Of a stretch of 64,000 bases of DNA, positions 10,391 to 20,356 are shown piece by piece. The notes under the pieces are model-generated. The model saw only the letters and a list, made by a program, of their open reading frames with translations. It had not been told where the DNA came from and did not search any database. Both the position numbers and the translations under genes were made by a program. The DNA comes from Glossina fuscipes. Taxonomy: Eukaryota > Arthropoda > Insecta > Diptera > Glossinidae. Location of the stretch: the NCBI RefSeq assembly GCF_014805625.2, contig NW_024003726.1, positions 135,749 to 199,748 of the forward strand. Reading direction: 5' to 3'. How positions within the stretch are numbered: position 1 is the first letter of the stretch; each line of letters opens with the position of its first letter.

Positions 10391-11279
10391 TTTTATTTCC
10401 ACCGATGCGTAATTTCTTTAATTATTTTTTATTAATTTTAATTTGTTTTGTAATTTCATAACTTTTGAGAATTCATTTTCAAACATATGTGAACATTTTT
10501 AACGACTTTTAGTTTTTGTGTTATCTTAATAAAAAAAATTTATTTTCCCTTTTTAAAAAACTTTTTTTTAGCAAAAACAAAAGGACGAAAATACTTTCAG
10601 TTCCTTTTCCGTCCACTTTTAAACAAAGGTTAAGCACCATTTACGGATTTTGTCTTAATGTTTTAATTTCATAGTTTTCCTCTTTTTTTTTAACGATATC
10701 TTCACTTGAAGAGTCACACACCCAATTAAACGAAAATCATATATTGCAACAGTAAGTCTGCACTTTACGGTTACAGACGGATTTTTGACCCTCCTCTTCT
10801 TTTGTAATTCCTTCTCTTGCTAATATTGTTTGATTTTCCACCGGAAAAAAGATTGAATGGCCTAAACGTTTATGTATCCTTTACTTCAGGCCGAACTAAA
10901 ATGTATGCACGCGTTGTGCTTGATTTATCGCAGGACTTTTAAACTTTGGAAACAAAGCACAACGAATAAAACTAATTTAAATCGAGCTACTAATAAACTA
11001 AAACAGCTTTTACTTGATTTTAAAAACGAACAGCTATAGTTTTTTCTCAGAAATTTAAACTTGACAAAATACGATATGGTGGTATATTTGAAAAGACCAG
11101 CAAGGAGAAATGTGACGAAAAAAGACGCAAATGGCAGATGGTGTAAATCAGACTTGAATAAGGCATTTCAAAAGCTTGGAATATGTTTTTTAATTTTTTT
11201 CTTACAACAATGCCGACTACGAAAGAGAAGCTACGAGTTTCAGATCAATGGAAATGCGCTGCAATAATAATGAAGGTTA
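10391..11279. other. AT-rich DNA with no recognised feature
   Basis: Homopolymer-rich. A 68-codon frame at 11061-11267 has no recognisable family. Nothing else seen. Confidence 0.4.
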
Positions 11280-11890
11280 AACGTGATAAAACAGGGAATG
11301 AAATCAAGTCCTACCGGCCATTTTTTCGAAAATCTTTAAATATCTCCTGCTAAGAAAATTTCAGCAACGTTAAATAATAATACTATAACTCCTGAGTATC
11401 GTTTCGATTTTCGTCATAGATTTGGGACGCTTTAACAATGCCATTAAACCGTTAAGGAGCTAAGAAATGCTTAGAAAACATTCAATACTGTTCAGTAATG
11501 TGGTATCTAGAAATTCTTTTTAAATGAAGAAAGCACCCTCGTCTTAAATACTTCGCATCATGCGTCTGTGAAACAAATGTGTGTATTCCACATGGATTTC
11601 GATAAAAGGCATAGAAGTGCGTTTCAAAAAAAAAAAAAAAAAAAAAACACCAAGCGAACGTATTGACTAATTGAAACAAGTTGCTGCTATACAAAGTAAT
11701 TCTGAAACCTATTCGGACATATGGCATAAAATTTTGCGAGAAGGTCCACCATTGTCATTCTTCTGCGCTGCCAATCAATTTATAACGAAGAAACATAGTC
11801 ATAACGACTTAACCATTCCCATAGTAAAAGAGAAAATGGACAGCATGTGCGCTGGATATCTTGATCGTCTTAGTCATCCCTGAAACTTTT
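11280..11890 (+). pseudogene. second jockey-type LINE RT relic
   Basis: Read across frames, 11305-11400 gives EIKSYRPI followed by FSKIFKYLLLRKF, the RT block that includes the 'YRPI' motif. About 11395-11420 gives PEYRFDFRHRFGT, and 11670-11730 gives LLLYKVILKPIRTYGIKF, the jockey post-RT motif. An A-rich interruption (11627-11647) and numerous stops show heavy decay. The catalytic YADD block is not present. Confidence 0.6.
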
Positions 11891-13055
11891 TCACAATACG
11901 CTTACTACACGAGAAATAGACCGAAAAACACTTTATTTTAGAGCCAGCGTTTAGAAAATAAATATAAAGTTGCCCCCTTGCACCTATTGTAAAGTAGATT
12001 GGAAATAACTACATACATGGAAAAAAGTAGTTGCCAAATTATTAAACGTTGCTCTAAATACACAGATTGTTGATATACTTACGTGATATATTGTAATGTA
12101 ACCACGAATAAGTCTGCCAAATATTAAAAGATAAAACAATCAAATCAAAAAGAAAATAAACAAAAATTGACACACTTACTAAGCACGTCAAATTGCCTCC
12201 TCCTCCTTAATAATCAAATTAAAAGAAATGCAGAGAGTGTAAACGCTAAAATGTTAACTGCATTATATTTTAGAGCAACTCGAAAGGAGGATTAGAAGCG
12301 TGTGAGACCGATGTACGTGTTAGCTAGTCCGTGAGATGTGGGAGGGGTTCTATATTTTTGGTTCACTGAAACTCCTCGGACTGCTATAACTAGAAGAACA
12401 GCACGTACTTACCCTTTAATGAACACACGGACGGACGTAATCTAACCTACCGCACGGTCATCCCTTGAGCCTTTCTACATCCGCCCTGCCTAAGGTCTGC
12501 TTCAGCACATGATATCTGTGGGCGACTATGAAGTTGGATCCGCAGAACCCTCAACGACTTTCTTCTCAAATTTGGGGAAAACTATATTTGATTTAATTTT
12601 TTTCTTTTGCATATTTAATAATATTTAATATGTTCAAATATGTAACAGTTACGGATTAATTTCTTCAATTCCAAGTAGGTGTATGGGCATTTATGTGTTT
12701 ATTTATATATGTATGCTTACTTTTATATATAAGAGAAACAAATTCTTTCTTCTTGTTTAATGAAATATAATGAATATAAGTGTATGTAGTCAGATTCACT
12801 TGTTTTCGGAAAATCGTTACATATATTTAAAAAATAAGATTGTAAAAGATCATAATTCTCTTTCAAATGCGCAGGATCATAATTATTGGGGGTTAATGTT
12901 TCCTATTTGTTTGGCAAGAAGTTTCTCGACGATGAGTGGTGCCATTCTTATTGCTAGAACTACTGATAGATGCGCTATTCGAATTCATACCAATGACTTG
13001 ATTGACCGCGGCGCGTGATGGTTAAGCAAATAGATGATAAGTAGATCTATATGTA
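11891..13055. other. no recognised feature
   Basis: Mixed composition. 12300-12560 is less AT-rich than its surroundings but shows no coding similarity I recognise. An 82-codon frame at 12770-13018 is unidentified. Confidence 0.4.
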
Positions 13056-13059
13056 AATA

Positions 13060-13757
13060 GAGCACTATCCTACTAAATCCTGAGTGATCCAAATTAGGGA
13101 GGACCAGAGTAACTGTATTTCTGGCACTACGTAATTAAAGTATTGATTGAAGAACAATAGACCTGGATTTAAAAGCAAACCGAACAAGGGTGGCATTAAA
13201 TGTGTACCAATGATCGTTAATTGAGCTTTAATTGCCTCAATTTTTCCCAAACGTAACGTGCCTGAAATAGAGGTTTGCAATTGGGTAAAATTGAACAAAT
13301 CAACAGCACAAAAAGGCTGGAAGAATAACCGATTATGGTAGCGGCCCAACCGGCAGGGTATACGGGCCCATAAAGCAATAAGCGCAGTGGATATGGAGTC
13401 CCATCGATGATCAAAAAGCTCACCTACGTCTGGCTTGTTTTTCGTCTATTGCATGAAGACTTTGGAAAACAAACAAGTTAAAAGCAAAGAGGAGTTCATC
13501 CCCAGTGGAGGAGTCTTTCCGTCTGGGCTGCATCCCACTAATATCAGAGTTGTAACAGCATTTACTATTAGACCGACAATTGCAATTAAATTCGGTGCTA
13601 GCCCCTGGAGAGTTTTCGAACTCAAACAATTCCACCGTGACTGTAGCCAAGGATCTAATAAGCTAGCATTATTACATTGATATTTGTGTTCCGAAAGTTT
13701 TTCAACTGTTTTGTTGTTAGTATGTTACCCTTTCTGTATTCCAAGATATATTTCTTA
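13060..13757 (-). pseudogene. choline/ethanolamine phosphotransferase retrocopy, broken
   Basis: The parent enzyme transfers phosphocholine or phosphoethanolamine from the CDP-alcohol to diacylglycerol in ER or Golgi membranes. Reading the minus strand in shifting frames gives LSEHKYQCNNASLLDPWLQ, then LQGLAPNLIAIVGLIVN, then FQSLHAIDEKQARR, GELFDHRWDSIST, SGTLRLGKIEA and finally LLFFNQYFNYVVPE. All of these are in the order of CEPT1/EPT family proteins. The CDP-alcohol phosphotransferase signature is damaged: the D-G pair reads D-E, about 20 bases are missing between QARR and GELF, and the HGCD block reads HRWD. A segment of roughly 130 residues is absent before LLFFNQYFN. No intron interrupts the readable part, so a processed retrocopy is the best reading. 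A decayed gene exon is the alternative. Its parent could be the fly bbc-type gene. Confidence 0.75.
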
Positions 13758-13929
13758 TTCATCATTGCTAATAATGTTATGATTTTCACTCAAAGTCATG
13801 TGCTATAATGGATTAGCGAATTAAACAATTAATTCCCTTATCTTTCTTTTTTTTTCCAAGCAATTTTAAAGCAAGCCATCTTGTCCAACCTTTCTTCTTC
13901 CTTTCCTAAAAAAGTGTTAAAACCGCCAA

Positions 13930-15908
13930 ACAAAAGCTACGTCGACACACTATATTTTGCTGCCAACTCTATTGTAAACTCTAATTGTCTCTGGTATACG
14001 GGTGTCATTTTTTTCAATTTCAACGGATGAATGCATTGAACTAAGTATCAATACTTTTTTATTTGGCTTAGCTTTATAAATTGTAAGAATAAAATCTTTC
14101 GATTTGTATAATATTGTTGAGAAGCGTGTTACACTATCCTTTGCCTGTCTCGCTAATTTTGGTAGCTCTCTTTTATTTCTCCGGATAGTTCCAACAAGAG
14201 TAGTTCTTCTTGCTAGAAGTTTACTCGCTAATGACGCGCTTGTAAAAAAATTGTCAACTGTTATATTTCTCCCATGGCCCGTATATGATTCTGCTAATTC
14301 AAAGTTACGAACTCTCCAAGTGGGATTGATGATTCTCTCCCTTCATCTTTTCCCACATATGGAAAGCCGTTTACTATATATTTACTAGTTACATCGGAAG
14401 CCAGCCAGAATTTTATGCCAAATTTGTCCGGTTTGTTGGGCATATATTGAGTAAATCTACAACGTGCTTTTGTAGGAAACAATTGCTCATCTATAGTAAG
14501 ATATGCTCCTGGTTTATAACAGTTCTGGCTGTTTTCGATAAATTTATACTAAACGTGAGAAATCAATGCGAACTTATCGTTTTCTAAGCGTTGGCTTCGT
14601 TGATTTTTGTTGTCAAATCGAATAAATCTCATGATTTCTACGAAGTCATTTCCACTCATAGTTGTCGAGAAAAATGGTGGACCCCATTTCGTATTCCATA
14701 AATATGACAATTTAATATTTTTAGCCTCATATGCGCCACGTGCATATAGAAGTCCAATAAAAGCATATAATTTTGCAATAGATAAATTCCATTTCGTTTT
14801 CAACACTCGAAAAGCCTCTGATTCCGTATATTCTCTTACATGTTCAATCATTTTATGATCAATAATCAAAGAAAATGCTGAAAATGCTCTGCCCTTTATA
14901 ATATTTCGTTCAGCGTATCCTGTCGGTTCTGATGTTTCCTTGAAAATATTATAAAACGATGTTCTTCCATTGTTAGACCCTTCTTTTATTTTTCTTCCAA
15001 AAAGTTCCGTCCATAGCAGTTTCAATCTCTTCCTCATTTTCACTTTCGGAACTAACTATAAATCTCTTTCTTTTCTGTCCTCTTCGTATATTCAAAATAT
15101 TCTCCTCGTCCGTATCGCTGTGAAATAAGTCACAATAATTTTCATTTTTCAATTTTTCATTCTCATCATCAGTATCGTAAACTTCTTGATCATCTTCCGA
15201 ACAATCCTCGTCGATATTATTTATTTTGTCTAATAAATTGATATTCCTCGAATGTCTTGACATTTTGTGGGTGAATATACAAATGATAAAAAACTAAAAT
15301 ATAAAAATATAAATCAAACGGGGCAAAAACATTGAGACCAGAAATAAAAAAACAATTGTAAATCATACCACAAAATATTGTTGGCTCAGTTGACTTTGTT
15401 ACTTATACCACGTAATAATTTTTATTATAATATAATTATAATTTCTTTTACACACTGAAATTTTGATGCTCTCTGTTCGTATCGTAAGACCTTACTGTCG
15501 TACAAAAAACGCTACGTTCTTTGTTTCAATAACAACCAAAAAACTTCTAACTGAATCCGTCTAAATATCCTAACCGTCTACATTGCAGACACATTGATTA
15601 GATTCCAGTCGACAATTACATTGCAGACTCCTAAAACAATTTCAAGAACGCGATTATCGAAGAATATAGTCGTAAATAACATAAATTTTTCAAGCGGTCA
15701 AATGACCGCGCCTGGCAGACAAGATTTGGTATAATTTTTTTTCGGAAAATACACATTAAAAAAAGTTGTAAATATTGAAAAATAGTTTGTATGTATATTT
15801 TAGGAAAAGTCAATAAGATACATGATGATACAATAACATTTATGCGAAAAATTTTAAACGAAAGTTTAAAAACTGTCATTTGACCGCGCTTGGTACGTTT
15901 AGTGTTAA
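13930..15908 (-). mobile_element. piggyBac-like DNA transposon fossil
   Basis: A transposase of the piggyBac type fills the element. On the right, minus-strand sequence begins TTAA then CACTAAACGTACCAAGCGCGG (15908 downward), a credible TTAA target and terminal repeat. A related motif, GACCGCGC(C/T)TGG, occurs both near the tip (15882-15893) and about 180 bases inside (15704-15714). The inner copy is part of the 16-bp palindrome GCGGTCAAATGACCGC (15694-15709). I cannot find a matching left end. Similarity stops near 13930, so the left terminus is probably deleted. Confidence 0.75.
13935..15263 (-). pseudogene. piggyBac-like transposase, frameshifted and C-terminally truncated
   Basis: Family members excise and insert at TTAA using a DDD catalytic domain. 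The N-terminus (15263 to about 14990) is acidic and Ser-rich, as usual. After a frameshift near 14990 the domain core is clear: YTESEAFRVLKTKWNLSIAK, YLWNTKWGPPFFSTTMSGND and MRFIRFDNKNQRSQRL. LTIDEQLFPTK holds the first aspartate (codon near 14490). MPNKPDKFGIKFWLASDV follows. NITVDNFFTSASLASKLL holds the second (codon near 14255). TTLVGTIRRNKRELP and a possible CVDV third-aspartate block near 13940 come last. At least three frame changes separate these blocks. The Cys-rich tail is absent. Small frames on the opposite strand (14104-14388, 14607-14858) are shadows. Confidence 0.85.
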
Positions 15909-16325
15909 GTCAAAACCAAACATTACAAGTGTCCAGCCGAACTGCCTTGCCATTGTAAGAAAACGAATAAACTTGGCGTTGTGCAGCTGAGCAGCATTGG
16001 AAAGGCAAAGTAGGAACCATCTAAAGATCTGTATGGGAGGAGATTTCTCATTTCAGTTTGCTTATAATAATCCTACCTTTACAATACATATTTTTTCAAG
16101 TAGTCCTAATATTCATAATTCAGAATTAAATCTAATATTTAATATAATCGTTTTATGTAATTAATGGAGAACCAAAAATATCAAAATAAACAATAAATAC
16201 TGTCTTGTATTCATATGTTACGATTTTTTTCTTTCTTAAATAAATTCATTTACAACTACAAAGCCAATGTAAATTATCAGGATAGTTGAATATTACGTGC
16301 AGAGAAAGAACTAAAGCGTATTCAA
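15909..16325. other. no recognised feature
   Basis: AT-rich spacer between the piggyBac fossil and the next LINE relic. Confidence 0.4.
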
Positions 16326-16329
16326 CGTC

Positions 16330-16880
16330 TAATACTCACCACTGCAATCGTTAACTGCGCCAGGCGAATTTATGAATGCGGCCAATTTTCTCTTCAAAAC
16401 ATTTAAGAAGTTATCAAAGAATTTTGCAGTCTGCGGTAAAGCATACCAGCATCGAGCTGAGCGAACAATAAATATATATTTGACCAAAGAGGTGTGTATA
16501 CGCAGTATTAAAATAGAATGGTTCTTACTCATAGCCATCAAAAAATTGGACGATTGTGACTGAAGCATTTCGTAGAAGTGGATGAGAAAACTGAAATTTT
16601 CAAGCGTTGCAGAAAGAGAACTTCAAAAGGGGATGAACAAAAGACTAAACGTGCTGTCTGAGTCTAACATTACAGACAAAACGTGCAATACGCTTGACAT
16701 TAAACAGAGAATATTACAAAACATTACATAGCCTTCACAAAATCATTAGGATTGTCATTTAATCTAAGAAGCAACTTAGAGAAACCAGCTCGAGGAGAAC
16801 TGAAAAGAATAGCTTTAGTTTTACTTGCTTTCGTACAAAGCATATTCAAAGCATAGTTGATACAAGCTAAGATGATACAT
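16330..16880 (-). pseudogene. degraded LINE RT C-terminal relic
   Basis: Minus-strand reading gives two blocks typical of the region after the RT active site in CR1/R1/jockey-like ORF2 proteins. The first is KTKAILFSSPRAGFSKL with LRLNDNPNDFVKA (about 16730-16850). The second is FIVRSARCWYALPQTAKFFD then LKRKLAAFIN (about 16370-16480), resembling the usual 'R.wN.LP...FK..L' C-terminal motif. Frames shift between them and no active site is visible. The exact clade is uncertain. Confidence 0.5.
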
Positions 16881-16889
16881 TGTTAAGAT

Positions 16890-17882
16890 TATTCTCGATC
16901 AGTTCAGTGAGGGAAACCTACAGCTTAGAAGCACTGTGGCTGGAATAAAAACCGAATTGAGTACCTATCCTAATAGCTTTAATAAGGAGGGATAAGAAAA
17001 TTGGAGAAGGATGTGATATAGCAGGTGCTGCAGCCTGCACATACTGCTCACATATGAGAAACTAATCAACCACCGAGGTGGAGTGCTGCTAAACATTGAT
17101 TGCGGATCAGTAGGCAATTACGTTTGTAGCAAAGACTGTTAAGCACATGGCTGGGATAATATTAGATTTAAGGGTTCGAAATAAATCAATTAAAATCTCC
17201 TATGTGAGAACCAAAGTCACAAGTTCTTTTTTGTTCCACACGTAGCTTTAAGCTATTTTTACGGATATTCAGTTTGTTTAGTTCTGTCTTAATGTTTAAT
17301 ACAGTATTTTGTTATGATGCGAAGGCATATCGTTTGGATGCTAGTCGACATGGAATGTGATTAATGTATCGTTTGCATACGCCAATCGTATCACTCATGG
17401 GTTTGGGAAATATGAGAACAGCATCTTCTCCTTCTTGTTTCTCCATTCTTCGTAGAGTAAAGATGTAATTTTTATTATTCGAGACCATCCATGTATTTTC
17501 ACTGAACCTAATTTTGGGTGCTGAGTTGCTCAAAGGAGACTATAGCGGTAGATGAAGACATTTGACTATAGAGATAAGTACCTTTTTACGAATTGCCTCA
17601 GAGGATATATAGCAAGGAAGTAATTACGGGCCTGCATTTGTTTGATTGGAATCGGTACTTAGAAGCGAAAAGGTTGAACTAAAATACCAAACTCAAAATT
17701 CTATTAGCGTAGTTGTATTGGTAAGGAACAATTTTATAACTATGAAAGTCTATAGTGTCAAACATAATTCAGATGCGCGATTTTCAAAACACATTAAAGG
17801 TAAGGTCCCAAGTCGAACGTCGGAATATACCGATGGGTTTACATCTGACGCTAGCAGACGAACATCCGATTTTGGAGACTAG
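16890..17882. other. no recognised feature
   Basis: Small frames at 17312-17533 (-) and 17646-17882 (+) have no family motif I recognise. 16900-17100 may be more of the adjacent LINE relic but cannot be read. Confidence 0.35.
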
Positions 17883-18140
17883 GCCAAAAATTATTGTCCA
17901 TTACACATGATATTATAAGAATTTTCCTGCGAGTGGGGAGGACTGAGCAACTCTTTCTTCTATACCTCGATCCGCTAAAAATCTATTATATTGGAGGTTG
18001 CGCCAAAAATTATTGTCCCTTACACATGATACTATAAGAATTGTCTCGCGAGCAGTTTATTAATGTTAACACTTTGTTCAGCGAAAAGGGACAAACCCCT
18101 TTTTTAGCTAGCTAGATGGGCTAAAAATCTATCATTACTA
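17883..18140 (+). repeat. two-unit imperfect tandem repeat
   Basis: A block of about 51 bases beginning GCCAAAAATTATTGTCC and ending near GCGAG occurs at 17883-17933 and again at 18002-18052 with about five mismatches. Each unit also carries a later GCTAAAAATCTAT(T/C)AT motif (17974 and 18119). Unit 1 spans 17883-18001 and unit 2 18002-18140. Unit 2 is longer, with an extra segment holding an AAAAGGG/CCCCTTTT hairpin near 18084-18103. Confidence 0.75.
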
Positions 18141-20012
18141 GATATACTGTATTACGCAAGAAAAAGGTTTTATTAGAATGTCGACGAAATTTTCCTTTCT
18201 TTTGATTTTTTCGTTTTTTCATGAAAATTAAGTGTTTGCTTTTATATCGATGGATTTTCTTCGTTTGTACAGACTACTTTATGGACATGCCCGCGATTCT
18301 TGTAAATGATGAAAATAATCAGATTGTGCGTAAGCTTCCCATATGGTTAGTCCATCTATTTATCAAAGCTTCGTTAGATGTATTATTTATCCACAAATAC
18401 ACCACATATTCTGTAACAAACACATCCCATGTGACTACAAGGTTTCTTTACTGAGTTTCTAACTACACTCTGATCGAAAAACAGCCATTACTCTCGAAAC
18501 ACTTCATATTAGATTTGATAAAGGGAATCGTGTTTTATCATGATTTAATTATTATCTCTTTTTTTGTATATGTGTGATTCTTGCTGCTTTTCGATGCTTC
18601 TTGTACAATACGTATTACTTTCAACGCTAACACCGGTAAAGACCGCGAACTTTCCAGAAAATGGCAGAAGGTAAGTTCGAAAATCGAATGACGATTCAAG
18701 CTAAGTGTTGTTTTCGGTCAGTATTCTATTGGTGTTGCCAGGCAGCAAAATTCGACATGAAATAATGATATTTCTATTTGCTTATACGTTAACTAGTTTA
18801 CTACTCATAAGATAAGAAGATTACTTACAAACTAAGTGTGAAGGTAAGACGAATTCATTACGTTAGTCCTCACAGCAATGAAACGGCGAGATTAAAGATA
18901 TGTACTTTTACCCGCGGTTCACCTAGAGCAAAAATATCATATAAGAGAAAACTCCCGAATTCAGCGTAGTTTTTAGATGGGCTAATACTTCAAATGGGCA
19001 ATTTTAAGGTTATGGCAATCTTGTTTAAAGAAATTAGAAAAAAAAAGGTTTTTGGCGATATGCGCAAGCTTCGCATCAGTAACAAGAACAACGTAAGATA
19101 CAGCAAAATGTCCGAATCTGTTATACAATTCAAGAATAAACTGATGGTCAAAAGGTTAACGATAGAAAGTAAGTACATCAATTTGAATTGTAATCTTTAA
19201 TTTCCACGATGAACTAGTCACGTAAAGTGCTACCGGTCAGGCTATCAAATCCTCAAATTTTAGCCTGGAGACGCAAATACGTCACCACTTGTCGCACGCT
19301 AGTTTTATATGACTTTGTGAAATTTATAGCGTTCAAATGTTATGCTAACCTGTAGTGTGAAGTAAGTCTCGAATTTGCTTTGGATTTCTAAAAGCGTTTC
19401 TGGTGGATTGCTTATTAGAGAATTGTACATCTTTATTGCTGTACTGGAGTATTCATATTACTGTTTCCACAATTTTCATTGTTTAGTCATACCTCTGTCG
19501 TTTTCCATGACGAGTGGTTTACTTTGTATCATTATGACACTATTTCGTCTATAATAAGCAACTATTAGACTAGATCTTTCTCGGTTTCGGCACTATATAA
19601 AGTCAAAGATTCATTTTAATTTACAGAAATAGTTCCACTTTAATGTTTCCTGAATATTTTTAAGCTAATGTAGAAGATATCGATAAATATGAGAAAATGA
19701 GTGTATACAGCTGAGGGTTGTACCTTAGGGGTACTCCTTTTGAATACGAGTAATACAAATATACCAGTTCCAACGTAGATGATGAATTTACTGTTTGTTT
19801 GATGGGCTCGCGCTAAATATTTTATTAGAAGACCATTGAAGTTAGACTAGTTTTCTTGCCTCTATATTAGGTAAAAATAAGGAAATCATACGAGTCATGT
19901 CGTGCATAAAATTATTGCGTATTTAATGTTCAGAAAGCGTGGTTGGTTTATATATTTCAAGGTTTTTAGGATCACGATCATAGGTTGCACAACATCTCAT
20001 TACCAAAGACTT
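18141..20012. other. no recognised feature
   Basis: AT-rich. Small frames at 18221-18454, 18994-19200 and 19902-20087 show no family motif. Confidence 0.4.
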
Positions 20013-20021
20013 CATGTAATT

Positions 20022-20056
20022 TATTTATTTATTTATTTATTTATTTTATTTATTCC
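20022..20056. repeat. (TTTA)n run, 3' tail of C-A
   Basis: Eight or so tetranucleotide units. They correspond to the (AAAT)n tail of the minus-strand element. C-B ends in a similar but shorter run at 51158-51174. Confidence 0.85.
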
Positions 20057-20356
20057 ACTTATACTAGAAACTCAACTAAACAAATAACAGTCGAGTTCAA
20101 TTGGCTCTTAATGCAAAACTTATATTAATTAACAATAAAATTGAGTATAATGAAAGCACAATAAAAAAAAAAAACGAAGAAAAAAGAAAAAGAAGAAAAA
20201 GCATGTACACTATCAGCATAGGAGCACACTTAAAACTGGTACAGGACCAAATTGCAAATGAACCCCTAAGCCATCGCAAACATGCATAAGCCTGGCAACC
20301 GATAATAAATTGACAATAATTCACTTTCGAAACGTAACGACTTTTAAGGATAGAAG

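Noticed and set aside
13435..13680. Plus-strand open frame of 81 codons
   Set aside because: It is antisense to the phosphotransferase retrocopy, which has clear family motifs.
14104..14388. Plus-strand open frame of 94 codons
   Set aside because: It is the antisense shadow of the piggyBac-like transposase.
18661..18675. ATGGCAGAAG followed by GTAAGT, as a first exon and splice donor
   Set aside because: The match to consensus is good but there is no supporting downstream exon or conserved protein. A three-codon exon cannot be supported.
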